This document shows positions 1-10,980 of a stretch of DNA of 52,286 nt, piece by piece. A program made the position numbers and the translations under genes. The notes under the pieces are model-generated. The model saw only the letters and a list, made by a program, of their open reading frames with translations. It was not told where the DNA came from and did not search any database. The DNA comes from CAYTLW01 sp964438735 (GTDB lineage Bacteria > Myxococcota_A > UBA9042). Positions within the stretch are counted from its first letter, which is position 1; every line of letters begins with the position of its first letter. The stretch is taken from positions 1-52,286 of the forward strand of contig CAYTLW010000044.1 in assembly GCA_964438735.1 (NCBI GenBank). The letters are read 5' to 3'.

Positions 1-64
1 GCGCTTGCACGGGACCTCCTGCCGGGCCGGCATCGTCGCGCTTGTGGCAGGGAACGTCCAGCGC

Positions 65-93
65 TTGCGCGGGCTGCGGTGGGTCCGTACAAT
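65..93 (+). promoter_or_regulatory. sigma70-type promoter of the Cys-rich lipoprotein gene
   Basis: TTGCGC (65-70) and TACAAT (88-93) are separated by exactly 17 bp. The predicted transcription start, near position 100, lies about 20 nt before the GTG start at 120, leaving room for the GGAG ribosome binding site at 111-114. The element is found by eye only. Confidence 0.5.
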
Positions 94-119
94 GGAGGGC
101 ACCCGCACTTGGAGTCCAC

Positions 120-2681
120 GTGCCCCGCGCATCTGGCTGGCTGTATCTGCTGCTACCCCTGCTCCTGGCCGGGGGCTGTGGCGACGATGATCAGACCATT
201 TCGGGCCCCGCCGATCCCGTCGATGGCGGCGGCGCCGAAGTCGGCATCCTGGAGGACATCGGCAGTCCGACCGATGCGGGTGCGGACGCCAGCGCCTCGT
301 CCGACACCTCCGGGTCTGTCGATACCGGGTCTCCGCCAACGGACGTCGGCCCTGTCGATGTGGGCACGCCGGACGCCACGGGCGACTGCCCCAGCGGGCC
401 GGGTTGCCCATGCAGCGCCAACAGCGAGTGCGACACGGCCCTGTGCATCGAGGTCGGCGAGGGCAAACAATGTGCCCAGAAATGCGTCGACTCCTGCCCG
501 GATGGCTTCGCATGCGTCAACGCTGGCGCTGGCGACGTGCTCAGCGTCTGCGCGCCGCTCTTCAACTGGTTGTGCGACCCCTGCACCTCGTCAGAACCCT
601 GCAAGGACCTGGCCGTGGAACAGGCGGCGTGTGTCGATCGTGCCGCTGACGGTGCGTTCTGCGGCATCCCCTGCCAGAACGACGCCATCTGCCCGCAGGG
701 CTACGAATGCAAGAGCGTCAAGTCGATCGAGGGGGCGAGCACCAAACAATGTGTGCCGAAGCCCGTCGACGCCTCGGACGAGCCCGGACCCTGCGCGTGT
801 TCCACGCTGGCGACCAAGAACAAGCTGAGCACCGCCTGCCTGGTCCAGAGCAAGAACGAAAAGGGCGAACTCATCGCCTCCTGCCCGGGCGTACGCACCT
901 GCGAAGTGGACGGACTGACCGGCTGCATCGGGCCGCCCCCCGCCGCCGAGAAGTGCAACGGCGCCGACGATGACTGCGACGGGCAGACAGACGAGTCGAC
1001 CTGCGATGACGGCAATCCGTGCACGACCGACGCTTGCGATCCCACCAAGGCCGGCGATGGCAAGGAGGGCTGCGTGCACGTCAAGGTGGACGTGCCCTGC
1101 GATGCCGACGGCACGGTCTGCACCGACAAGGATGTCTGCGTGTCCGGCGTCTGCCTGCCGGGCAAGGCGCTTGATTGTACCGACACAAACCCCTGCACCC
1201 AGGACAGCTGCGACGCCAAAACCGGCTGCAAGAACGTGCCCGCCGAAGGCAAAGGGTGTGACGATGGCGACCCCTGCACCACCGCGGATACCTGCGCCGC
1301 CAGCAAGTGCATCGCCGGCCCTGCCAAGAGCTGTCCGGCCACCGGCCCGTGCATCCTGGGCCAATGTGATCCCACAAGCGGCGGCTGCGCCTGGAAGAAG
1401 CTCAGCGCGTCCTGCAATGACGGCAACGCGTGCACCCAGGCCGACGCCTGCGATGATGGATTCTGCACCGGCAAGGCGGTCAACTGCGACGACAACAACC
1501 CGTGCACCGCTGACGGCTGCGACAAGAAGACGGGCTGCAGCCACAGCCCGCTGAACGCGCCTTGCGATGACAGCAACAAGTGCACCATGCAGGACGCCTG
1601 CAAGCAGGGCTTGTGCGTGGGTCTGGCCGCCGGGGCCACGGCGCTCTGCGATGACGGCAACCCGTGCACGACCGACAAATGCGACAAGGCCAAGGGCTGC
1701 GCCCATGTGCCCAACAGCGCCCTGTGCAACGATGGCAATCCGTGCACCACCGGCGACCTGTGCAAGGCCGCCAAGTGCATCTCCGGTACCAATACCTGCG
1801 ACTGCACCTCCAACGCCGACTGCGCGGCCAAGGAAGATGGCGATCTGTGCAACGGCACCTTGTTCTGCGACACGTCCAAAGCGCCCTTCACCTGCCAGGT
1901 GAATCCGGCCACCAAGGTCAGCTGCAGCAAGGCCAACGACACCGCCTGCCTGGTCGCGACCTGCGCTGCCAAGAGCGGCAAGTGCGCCCTGCAGCCGCTG
2001 GCGGATGGCAAGGGCTGTGACGCCGACGGCAGCAAGTGCACGGTCGCCGACGCTTGTCTGAGCGGGGTCTGCAAGGCCGGCAAGGCGGCCGGCTGCGATG
2101 ACGACAATGGGTGCACGACCGACAGCTGCGACAAGGTCAAGGGCTGCGGTCATGTGGCGCTCATCGGCAGCTGCGAAGATGGCGATGCCTGCACCTCCGG
2201 TGACCACTGCGACAAGGCCATCTGCCTGCCGGGTAAACCCAAGAACTGCGACGACGGCAACGTCTGCACGATCGACAGCTGTGACAAGGCCGCCGGCTGC
2301 GTGCACAAGGCGCAGACCGACAAGTCGCTGGCCTGCTATAGCGGCGCCGACGGCACCAAGGGCGTCGGCACCTGCAAGGGCGGCACGCGCACCTGCCAGG
2401 CGGACGGCAAGCTCGGCCCCTGCGTGGGCCAGGTGGTACCCAAGGCCAAGGAGAGCTGCGACGGCCTCGATGATGATTGCGACGGCAAGACCGACGTGGG
2501 CTGCACGCCGGTGGACTTCCGCTTCGTGCAGGGCGCGGCCTTGGTCAGCGGCGGCGCCGGCGGCGGCAAGACCCTGCGGGCGCTGGTCGGCGGCGGTGGG
2601 CTGGCGGGGTCGACCACCGGTGACAAGACGGCCGCCTCGATGGGGGCCTACGCCTGGCTGCGGAGCTGGTTGAGCAAGTGA
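120..2681 (+). CDS. Cys-rich repeat lipoprotein with two MopE-type metal-binding motifs
   Basis: Predicted outer-membrane or surface lipoprotein of 853 residues. I chose the GTG at 120 because GGAG lies 5 nt upstream and the protein then opens with a short lipoprotein signal: a hydrophobic run ending in LAGGC, with Cys20 as the lipidated residue. The next ATG upstream (42) would add 26 residues before the signal. After an Asp/Ser/Thr/Gly linker come about 13 Cys-rich units of the type CDDGNPCTTDxCD followed by a second half ending CVHxxxxxPC. Two motifs of the form CNGxDDDCDGxxD, typical of the putative metal-binding MopE family (PF11617), begin at about residues 279 and 780 and bracket the repeats. 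The family is common in myxobacteria-like genomes; binding of copper or calcium is an inference. The gene stops 35 nt before the first secreted paralogue, so the two may be co-transcribed. Confidence 0.8.
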   Translation: MPRASGWLYLLLPLLLAGGCGDDDQTISGPADPVDGGGAEVGILEDIGSPTDAGADASASSDTSGSVDTGSPPTDVGPVDVGTPDATGDCPSGPGCPCSANSECDTALCIEVGEGKQCAQKCVDSCPDGFACVNAGAGDVLSVCAPLFNWLCDPCTSSEPCKDLAVEQAACVDRAADGAFCGIPCQNDAICPQGYECKSVKSIEGASTKQCVPKPVDASDEPGPCACSTLATKNKLSTACLVQSKNEKGELIASCPGVRTCEVDGLTGCIGPPPAAEKCNGADDDCDGQTDESTCDDGNPCTTDACDPTKAGDGKEGCVHVKVDVPCDADGTVCTDKDVCVSGVCLPGKALDCTDTNPCTQDSCDAKTGCKNVPAEGKGCDDGDPCTTADTCAASKCIAGPAKSCPATGPCILGQCDPTSGGCAWKKLSASCNDGNACTQADACDDGFCTGKAVNCDDNNPCTADGCDKKTGCSHSPLNAPCDDSNKCTMQDACKQGLCVGLAAGATALCDDGNPCTTDKCDKAKGCAHVPNSALCNDGNPCTTGDLCKAAKCISGTNTCDCTSNADCAAKEDGDLCNGTLFCDTSKAPFTCQVNPATKVSCSKANDTACLVATCAAKSGKCALQPLADGKGCDADGSKCTVADACLSGVCKAGKAAGCDDDNGCTTDSCDKVKGCGHVALIGSCEDGDACTSGDHCDKAICLPGKPKNCDDGNVCTIDSCDKAAGCVHKAQTDKSLACYSGADGTKGVGTCKGGTRTCQADGKLGPCVGQVVPKAKESCDGLDDDCDGKTDVGCTPVDFRFVQGAALVSGGAGGGKTLRALVGGGGLAGSTTGDKTAASMGAYAWLRSWLSK

Positions 2682-2716
2682 AATATGGGTCGCGGCACGC
2701 GACCGGGGATGGAGCC

Positions 2717-4882
2717 ATGACAGGCCATCAAGGTAGTGACAGGACGCCTGTGCGAAGCGAGTGGGCGTGGCGCAGTGGCCGACGTGGTGCGGCGGGCCTT
2801 GCGGCAGCAGTGGCCCTGACGGTGGCGGCGACGCTGGCGTTGGCGGCGGTGCCTTCGGCGGTCCTGATTCAGGGCGTGCTGTTGAGCAAGGGTGGGGGTC
2901 CGGTCAGCGACGGCGTCTACGATGTGACCTTCGCGCTCTATGCGGCTCAGACCGGTGGCCAGGCGACTTGGAGCGAGACGGCCAAGGTCGCCGTACAGGG
3001 TGGCGAGTTGAGCCATGCGCTGGGTTCGGTCAAGCCACTGTCGAACGCCTCTCTCGCCGGCCTGAAGCAAGCCTGGCTGGGCCTGAAGGTCGGCGTCGAA
3101 CCAGAGATGAAGCGCCAGCGCCTGCACGCTGTCACCTACGCCCGCCGTGCCGCTGTCGCCGAGGCGGCGGACTTTACGTATGCGGGCAGCAAGACCAAGG
3201 GCGGCCCGGCCAGCGACCTGCAGTGCACCGGATGTGTGAGTGTTGGCGAGCTGAAGATCGACGCTGACCTGGATCTGGGGGGCAACGCGCTCAAGGCCAA
3301 GACGGTGGTCGCGCAGTCGGTGTCGGCGTCGTCGTTCAGTGGTGACGGCAGCAAGCTCACCGGCCTGAAAGTGCCTGCGGGTAACTGCAAGAAAGCCGGC
3401 GAAGTGGTCAAGGGCATCCAGCCCGACGGCACGTTGCTTTGCGTCAAGGCGATGGACGCCAGCGCGCTGCCAGCGGACGGCCTGGACGAGATCTCCAACG
3501 GCCTGTTGACCAATCAGTACGTCGACGAGGCGTTCGGCAAAAAGGGGTTGCCGATCCAGGACAATAACCCCACGGGCGTCAGCGACACCATCGACTTCCC
3601 AGATGTGGGTCTGGCCCAGGAACTCGACGTGCTCATCGACCTGACCAACAGCGACATCAGCAAGATGACGTTGTGGCTGTTCGCGCCGGATAACACCAAG
3701 TACGTGCTCTACGACAAGGGCGGCAAAGGCACCATCCTCAAGGGCACCTGGCCCGGCAAGGACAAGACCGTCAGCGGCGACCTGACCACCTGGGTGGGCA
3801 AGAACCCCAAGGGCAAGTGGCGGCTGCAGGTGATCGATGTCGGCTTCAAGAACAACAACGTCGACGGTCAGGTCAAAAGCTGGTCGGTGCGCATCAAGAC
3901 CTTGTCCAGCAAGAAGGTGAGCTCGGCCGGTAAGTTCATCGCCACCGGTGGCTTCCAGTACCCGGTCGCGGACAAGGCGCCCGAACCCTGCAACGCGGGC
4001 AACCTGGGCTACTCGTGGGTCAACTCCAAGAGCAAGGCGCTGCATATCTGCAACGGCGACAAGTACTACGTCATCAATCTGAGCGTGCCGGATGGCAGCC
4101 AGAGCAACCCGGCGTTCTCCTGCAAGCAACTGCTGGCCGACAACAAGGAGTTCGCCAGCAAGGATGGGGTCTACTGGCTCAAGCCCAAGCTCTATGGCGG
4201 CAACGCCTTCAAGGTCTGGTGCGACATGAGCACCCATGGCGGCGGCTGGACCCTGATTGGCAAGACGGCTGGTCTCAAGCACAACGGCGACGGTGGCGTG
4301 CTCGACGGCTTCGACAAGACGCGCTGGGTGAACAAGCAGTACCTGGGCGATGTGACCAGCCTGACGCAGGCCAACGCCCTGGGCCCGGCCTACGAGTCGG
4401 TGCCCTTCTCCGACTTCATGCTCCAGGGCTTGCAGAACAAGTCCAAGAAGCTCGCCTGGCGCATGAGTCAGACCTTCCCGAACCTGTTTTCGGTGTTTAC
4501 CAACAGCACGCAGCACAAGACGACGACCCTCCTGGTGGGCAATCACAAGTCCCTGGACTGGCGGCCGGGATGCGGCTCAGGTAACGGCCCGGATGGCACT
4601 GGACCGCAGTTCTATGGCTTCAACATCAACTCGGACGCGCATGGCAACAACGGGTCGCTGGTCAGCGGCTATGGTCACGGTTGGTGTTCGGCGTTGGCGG
4701 GTTGGGGTCGGAATAATCAGAACAGCAACTACACCGGCGGCGGCCTGGGGGCCAACTGCCAGGGGCGTGGGCATCAGATGGGGCGGCATTATTGGGGCTA
4801 CGGCGATGGCTGCAACTCTTCGGGTTGGAGCAACCAGTCCAACTTGAACAGCTTCCACGGGCATGCCTTCTACGTGCGGTAG
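2717..4882 (+). CDS. secreted P-domain / fibrinogen-like surface protein, paralogue A
   Basis: First of four paralogues in the window (721 aa). The ATG at 2717 is preceded by GGGGA at a 7-nt spacing; an earlier GTG at 2678 overlaps the previous stop codon and remains possible. A signal peptide (RRGAAGL, then a long Ala/Leu run, cleavage after ALA) is followed by a domain of the form GVLLSKGGGPVSDGVYDVTF, a pattern common at the N-terminus of tail-fibre-like bacterial surface proteins. A CTGC pair sits at residues 170-173. Residues about 290-401 match the proprotein convertase P-domain (IDFPDVGLAQ, WVGKNPKGKWRL). From about residue 498 a fibrinogen-like signature follows (VWCDMSTHGGGWTLIG), then a Gly/Asn/His-rich tail. 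This copy lacks the first CSGC module found in the other three. Function unknown; adhesion or carbohydrate binding would be an inference. Confidence 0.8.
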   Translation: MTGHQGSDRTPVRSEWAWRSGRRGAAGLAAAVALTVAATLALAAVPSAVLIQGVLLSKGGGPVSDGVYDVTFALYAAQTGGQATWSETAKVAVQGGELSHALGSVKPLSNASLAGLKQAWLGLKVGVEPEMKRQRLHAVTYARRAAVAEAADFTYAGSKTKGGPASDLQCTGCVSVGELKIDADLDLGGNALKAKTVVAQSVSASSFSGDGSKLTGLKVPAGNCKKAGEVVKGIQPDGTLLCVKAMDASALPADGLDEISNGLLTNQYVDEAFGKKGLPIQDNNPTGVSDTIDFPDVGLAQELDVLIDLTNSDISKMTLWLFAPDNTKYVLYDKGGKGTILKGTWPGKDKTVSGDLTTWVGKNPKGKWRLQVIDVGFKNNNVDGQVKSWSVRIKTLSSKKVSSAGKFIATGGFQYPVADKAPEPCNAGNLGYSWVNSKSKALHICNGDKYYVINLSVPDGSQSNPAFSCKQLLADNKEFASKDGVYWLKPKLYGGNAFKVWCDMSTHGGGWTLIGKTAGLKHNGDGGVLDGFDKTRWVNKQYLGDVTSLTQANALGPAYESVPFSDFMLQGLQNKSKKLAWRMSQTFPNLFSVFTNSTQHKTTTLLVGNHKSLDWRPGCGSGNGPDGTGPQFYGFNINSDAHGNNGSLVSGYGHGWCSALAGWGRNNQNSNYTGGGLGANCQGRGHQMGRHYWGYGDGCNSSGWSNQSNLNSFHGHAFYVR

Positions 4883-4889
4883 GTCCATC

Positions 4890-4988
4890 TGACATACGCT
4901 TGCCGTACGTCATTCGCCATCTGACATACGCTTGCCGTACGTCATTCGCGGCTAGTTGGGCCATCTGACATACGCTTGCCGTATGCCA
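4890..4988 (+). repeat. REP-like palindromic repeats, three copies (cluster 1)
   Basis: Three copies of one element start at 4890, 4922 and 4966. Each has the arm TGACATACG, a 5-nt loop CTTGC and an imperfect complementary arm such as CGTACGTCA. The copies are spaced 32 and 44 bp apart. They fill the gap between the convergent stop codons of paralogues A and B. The same family recurs in four other gaps of the window. As stable hairpins they may also end transcription; I see no U-tract. Confidence 0.85.
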
Positions 4989-4995
4989 TTCACGG

Positions 4996-7140
4996 CTAGT
5001 TGGGCCGGAAGTAGAGTTCGTTGAAGCTCACCGATGTGCCCACGTTGTTGAACAGCGCGTATACGTTGCCGCTGCTGTGCAGCATGCTCAGTTGGTAGCA
5101 GTCCGTGTACCAGAAGCCACCGTTGGTTCCGACGTTGTTGGACGAGCAGTTGCCGCTCCAACTGTCGTTGTCGCTGTCGTACGTCGTGAACTTGGCCCCC
5201 TTGAGTTGGGCGACGATGGTGTTGAACCCGGCCACGCCGCCGGTCCATGACCACTTGTACTTCTGGGTGGCGTCACCGATGGCGAAGTTGGTGACCCGCA
5301 CGCCGGTGCTCGACGTGCGCGACCAGAAGTGGTTGGCGGGCCATCGCTTTGTCAGCAGCCGCCAGCGCTCCAATGGCATCCAGTACAGGCGTGACTTCGC
5401 CTCTGGTGAGCCGTATCCGGTGACGGCATGCACCTTCCAACTGCTCTTTCGGATGATGTCCTTTTCGCCACCGGTCAGCCCTGCCTTGACCGTGCGGGCG
5501 AGCAGCGTCCAGCCGCCGCCGTCGCTGACCATCTCGCAGTAGACCTGGAATGCTGCAGCGGGTTTGGCGGCCACGGGGTCGATCCAATACAGGCCGCTCT
5601 TGGCCCCTGGCGTCTTCTTCTTGATGTCCAGGCAGTCCAGCCCTGGATGTTCCTTGCTGCCTGGTGGCGTCGCCGCCGAGGCGGTCTTGATGAACTGCTC
5701 GCCGTTGCAGACGCGCAGGCTGTCGTCGGCGAGTTCGTAGTAGGCCAGGCCCTTGCGCGCGGGCGTGCAGGCGGCCGGGACGCCCTTGCTGTTCTGAAAG
5801 CGGAACATGCGCGTTTCGCCGTCACCTGTGAACGAGAGATTGCCTTTGACCTGGAGGTCGCCCGTCGCCTCGACGGTCTTGTTGGAAAGCGTCTGCACAT
5901 TGACCGACCAGGACACGATGGCGCCGTCCTTGCCGTTGTTGAGGAACGCGCCGTCGATGACGCGGAGGCGCCACTTGCCCTTGGGGTTCTTGCCCACCCA
6001 GACGGTCAGATCGCCGGATATCGGCTTGTCAGGATCGGGCCAGGAGGCCTTGAGCACTTTGCCCGCAGGGCCGCCCTTCTTGAGCACGTACTTCTTGTTG
6101 TTCGGGTCATAGAGTTCGATCGTCAACTGGCCGATGTTGCTGTTGGTGATGTGGGCGGCGATGGTGAGCTTCTTGGCCAGACCCACGTCGGGGAAGGTGA
6201 GTTCGGCGGAGGTGCCAACAGGGGAGTTGTCCTGAATTGGCAACGCCTTTGTGCTGGCCGTGCTGTGGACGAACTCGTTGACCAACAGGCCGTTGGACAC
6301 CGCGCTCAAGCCATCCTTGGGCAAGCCGCCCGCGCCGAGGGCCTTGATGCACTTGAGCGTGCCATCGGGTGCGATGCCCTGGACCACCTCGTCGGGTTTG
6401 GCGCAACTTCCGCTGATCTTGGCGATCCCGGTCAGCTTGCTGCCATCACCCTGCAGGGAACCGGCGACGATGGTCTGGGCGGTGATCGCTTGGGCGGCGA
6501 CTTGCTTGGCCTTGAGCGCGTTGCCGCCCAGATCGACGTCGGCATCGAACTTCATCTGGCTGGTGGTCACGCAGCCGGTGCACTTCAGCGTCAACGCGCT
6601 CGTGGCCGGACCGCCTTTGCTGGTGGAACCAGCGTAGGAGAAGCCCAGTTTGCTGGCGCCGATGCTGCCTTCGGCCAGGTGTTTGCTGGCTACGCAGCCG
6701 GAGCAGGCCAGGCCGCTGCTCATCTCGGCGCGCATGGCATATGCGACCGCGTGCAGGCTCGCGCGGGGCAACTCCGGTTCGACGCCGACCTGGATGCCCA
6801 ACCAGAGCGGATTCTTGGTTGCCGTGACCAAGGCGGAGATGGGCTTGTTCTGGCCCAGGATGTGGTGGAATGCGCCGCCGGCGACCGCGATCTTGGTGAT
6901 CTCGGTCCACAGTGCTTTGCCACCCGTTTGAGCGTCGTGCAGGCGCACGGTCAGCGAATAGAGACCGTCGGCGATGGGTTGGCCGGCGGGTCCGCGGAGC
7001 ACGCCGTTGATTGCCATGGTTCCGGGCACGGCAGCGGTGCTGGCCGCCGGCGCGAATGTGACGGCCGCGGCGACTAGAGCGGTGAGAATCAGGGCGGCGC
7101 GGGCGCCTGGCGTGCATACGCCCGATGGGCGGCCAGTCAT
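4996..7140 (-). CDS. secreted P-domain / fibrinogen-like surface protein, paralogue B
   Basis: 714 aa, convergent with paralogue A. I place the start at the ATG at 7140 because a strong GGAGG lies 5 nt upstream; upstream codons in the same frame look non-coding. Signal peptide with an Ala-rich core, then the GVLRGPAGQPIADGLYSLTV-type N-terminal domain. Two Cys pairs follow, CSGCV (near residue 140) and CTGCV, with a YAGSTSKGGPA spacer between them. The P-domain covers about residues 312-421 (LTFPDVGLAKKL to SVNVQTLSNK). A fibrinogen-like module begins near residue 527 (VYCEMVSDGGGWTLL). The P-domain core WVGKNPKGKWRLRV is nearly identical to paralogue A, pointing to fairly recent duplication. 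No catalytic protease domain is present, so the P-domain stands alone. Confidence 0.8.
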   Translation of the reverse strand: MTGRPSGVCTPGARAALILTALVAAAVTFAPAASTAAVPGTMAINGVLRGPAGQPIADGLYSLTVRLHDAQTGGKALWTEITKIAVAGGAFHHILGQNKPISALVTATKNPLWLGIQVGVEPELPRASLHAVAYAMRAEMSSGLACSGCVASKHLAEGSIGASKLGFSYAGSTSKGGPATSALTLKCTGCVTTSQMKFDADVDLGGNALKAKQVAAQAITAQTIVAGSLQGDGSKLTGIAKISGSCAKPDEVVQGIAPDGTLKCIKALGAGGLPKDGLSAVSNGLLVNEFVHSTASTKALPIQDNSPVGTSAELTFPDVGLAKKLTIAAHITNSNIGQLTIELYDPNNKKYVLKKGGPAGKVLKASWPDPDKPISGDLTVWVGKNPKGKWRLRVIDGAFLNNGKDGAIVSWSVNVQTLSNKTVEATGDLQVKGNLSFTGDGETRMFRFQNSKGVPAACTPARKGLAYYELADDSLRVCNGEQFIKTASAATPPGSKEHPGLDCLDIKKKTPGAKSGLYWIDPVAAKPAAAFQVYCEMVSDGGGWTLLARTVKAGLTGGEKDIIRKSSWKVHAVTGYGSPEAKSRLYWMPLERWRLLTKRWPANHFWSRTSSTGVRVTNFAIGDATQKYKWSWTGGVAGFNTIVAQLKGAKFTTYDSDNDSWSGNCSSNNVGTNGGFWYTDCYQLSMLHSSGNVYALFNNVGTSVSFNELYFRPN

Positions 7141-7237
7141 GGTCTCCTCCGGTCGATGACGTGGTCCTTCACGTCTGGTGTCACGACCATATGCACCCGG
7201 CTTCGATAGCGCCAGCGGCAACTACAGCGGCGACTTC

Positions 7238-7370
7238 TGACATACGCCTGCCGTGTGCGTTCAGTGTGCGTTCAGGGTCATCTGACATACGCCTGCCGTG
7301 TGTGTTCAGGGTCATCTGACATACGCCTGCCGTGTGCGTTCAGGGTCATCTGACATACGCCTGCCGTGCC
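7238..7370 (+). repeat. REP-like palindromic repeats, four tandem copies (cluster 2)
   Basis: Copies start at 7238, 7283, 7317 and 7351; the last three are spaced by exactly 34 bp, so they look tandemly amplified. The conserved half TGACATACGCCTGCCGT is constant, while the other arm (GTGCGTTCA and variants) pairs only weakly. The cluster lies in the 321-bp gap between the divergent starts of paralogue B and clpB, upstream of both. Confidence 0.85.
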
Positions 7371-7421
7371 TGTTTGGTGCCTGTTTGGCATCTTGACGCG
7401 TGTTGCTCCTCAGCCTTTCGT

Positions 7422-7444
7422 GGGTTTGGCGAACCCGTTACGGG
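7422..7444. promoter_or_regulatory. overlapping inverted repeats upstream of clpB
   Basis: GGGTTTGGCGAACCC (7422-7436) and CCCGTTACGGG (7434-7444) are overlapping inverted repeats ending 17 nt before the clpB ATG. A TTGACG at 7393-7398 could be a -35 element, but I see no convincing -10. The symmetry fits an operator or a 5' leader hairpin. It does not resemble the CIRCE heat-shock operator. Confidence 0.3.
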
Positions 7445-7461
7445 TCGCGGGAGCACGAACG

Positions 7462-10050
<2,589 letters not shown>

Positions 10051-10107
10051 GCGGGGATCGTCGATCACTGCAGCCTCGGCGGGCACGCGCCGGGGAGACC
10101 GCGGGCA

Positions 10108-10977
10108 ATGAACATACCGTTCACCAAGTTGCAGGGAATCGGCAACGACTTCGTGGCCATCGATGGCCGTGCCCTGAACGGGCTCATCGATGGCGAGGTC
10201 TCCCGTCGGCTCTGCGACCGGCACCTGGGACTCGGCGCCGACGGTGTCTTGTTGTTCACCGGTAGCCTCAGCGCACCGCGCATGATCGTCTACAACGCCG
10301 ACGGCTCCCGGGCTGGCATGTGCGGCAATGGCATTCGCTGCTTTGCCAAGTGGCTCTCCGACCACCATGGGCTGGTCGGCGATCGCGTCGACGTGCACAC
10401 GGACTCAGGCGTCAAGACCTGCGGTCTGCTGCGCAATGCCGACAATCGCGTGGACCGCGTATCTGTAGATATGGGCGTGCCAACCGTCGCTCCCGAAGGT
10501 GTGCCCGTAGCTTCCGATCAGGCCATTATCGGTCAACCGATCGCCGTGGCCGGCCGGCAAGTGCCTATGACCGCAGTTGGAACTGGCAATCCTCACGCGC
10601 TCGTTTTCGAGGCCATGTCCACAGAGGAACGCCTTGAACTCGGCCCGGCGATCGCTGCGCTGCCCCTGTTTCCAGCCGGCGTGAATGTCGGCTTCTGCCA
10701 GGTCTTCGAGGCGAGCGAGGATGCATCGCGCATGGCGTCGGATGTATTCGAGCGCGGCTGCGGCTGGACGCGTGCATGTGGTACGGGCGCGACAGCGGCG
10801 GCGTTTGCGGCGCTGAAACTGGGCCTGTTGCCTGCTGGTCGGCCGGTGGACGTGCGGCTGCCTGGCGGCTGGTTGCGCATCGAGATCACCGACCAGGGCC
10901 GCGCGATCATGACGGGGCCAGCCGTGGAGGTGTTCCAGGGCGAGGTGAACCTGGACGCCTTTGCTTCGTCAGGTTGA
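10108..10977 (+). CDS. dapF: diaminopimelate epimerase
   Basis: Interconverts LL- and meso-diaminopimelate in lysine and peptidoglycan precursor synthesis. The protein has 289 aa, close to the usual 275-285. The N-terminal signature GIGNDFVAID is present. The two catalytic cysteines are Cys72 in AGMCGNGIRC and Cys224 in RACGTGA, placing the acid/base pair in the expected two-fold arrangement. The ATG at 10108 is preceded by GGGGAG about 12 nt upstream. The stop codon is 3 bp from the stop of the convergent paralogue C, with no visible terminator between them. Confidence 0.96.
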   Translation: MNIPFTKLQGIGNDFVAIDGRALNGLIDGEVSRRLCDRHLGLGADGVLLFTGSLSAPRMIVYNADGSRAGMCGNGIRCFAKWLSDHHGLVGDRVDVHTDSGVKTCGLLRNADNRVDRVSVDMGVPTVAPEGVPVASDQAIIGQPIAVAGRQVPMTAVGTGNPHALVFEAMSTEERLELGPAIAALPLFPAGVNVGFCQVFEASEDASRMASDVFERGCGWTRACGTGATAAAFAALKLGLLPAGRPVDVRLPGGWLRIEITDQGRAIMTGPAVEVFQGEVNLDAFASSG

Positions 10978-10980
10978 GCC

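Noticed and set aside
591..2306. Long open frame antisense to the Cys-rich lipoprotein
   Set aside because: A composition shadow of a high-GC gene: it has no domain and no start signal, whereas the sense frame has clear repeats.
2648..4546. 632-codon open frame antisense to paralogue A
   Set aside because: Low-complexity His/Val/Leu translation with no family features; the sense frame has signal peptide, P-domain and fibrinogen-like motifs.
7238..7370. Possible CRISPR array
   Set aside because: The repeats are palindromic and the intervals between them are too short and too similar to be spacers. The same element occurs in scattered pairs elsewhere, and no cas gene is present.
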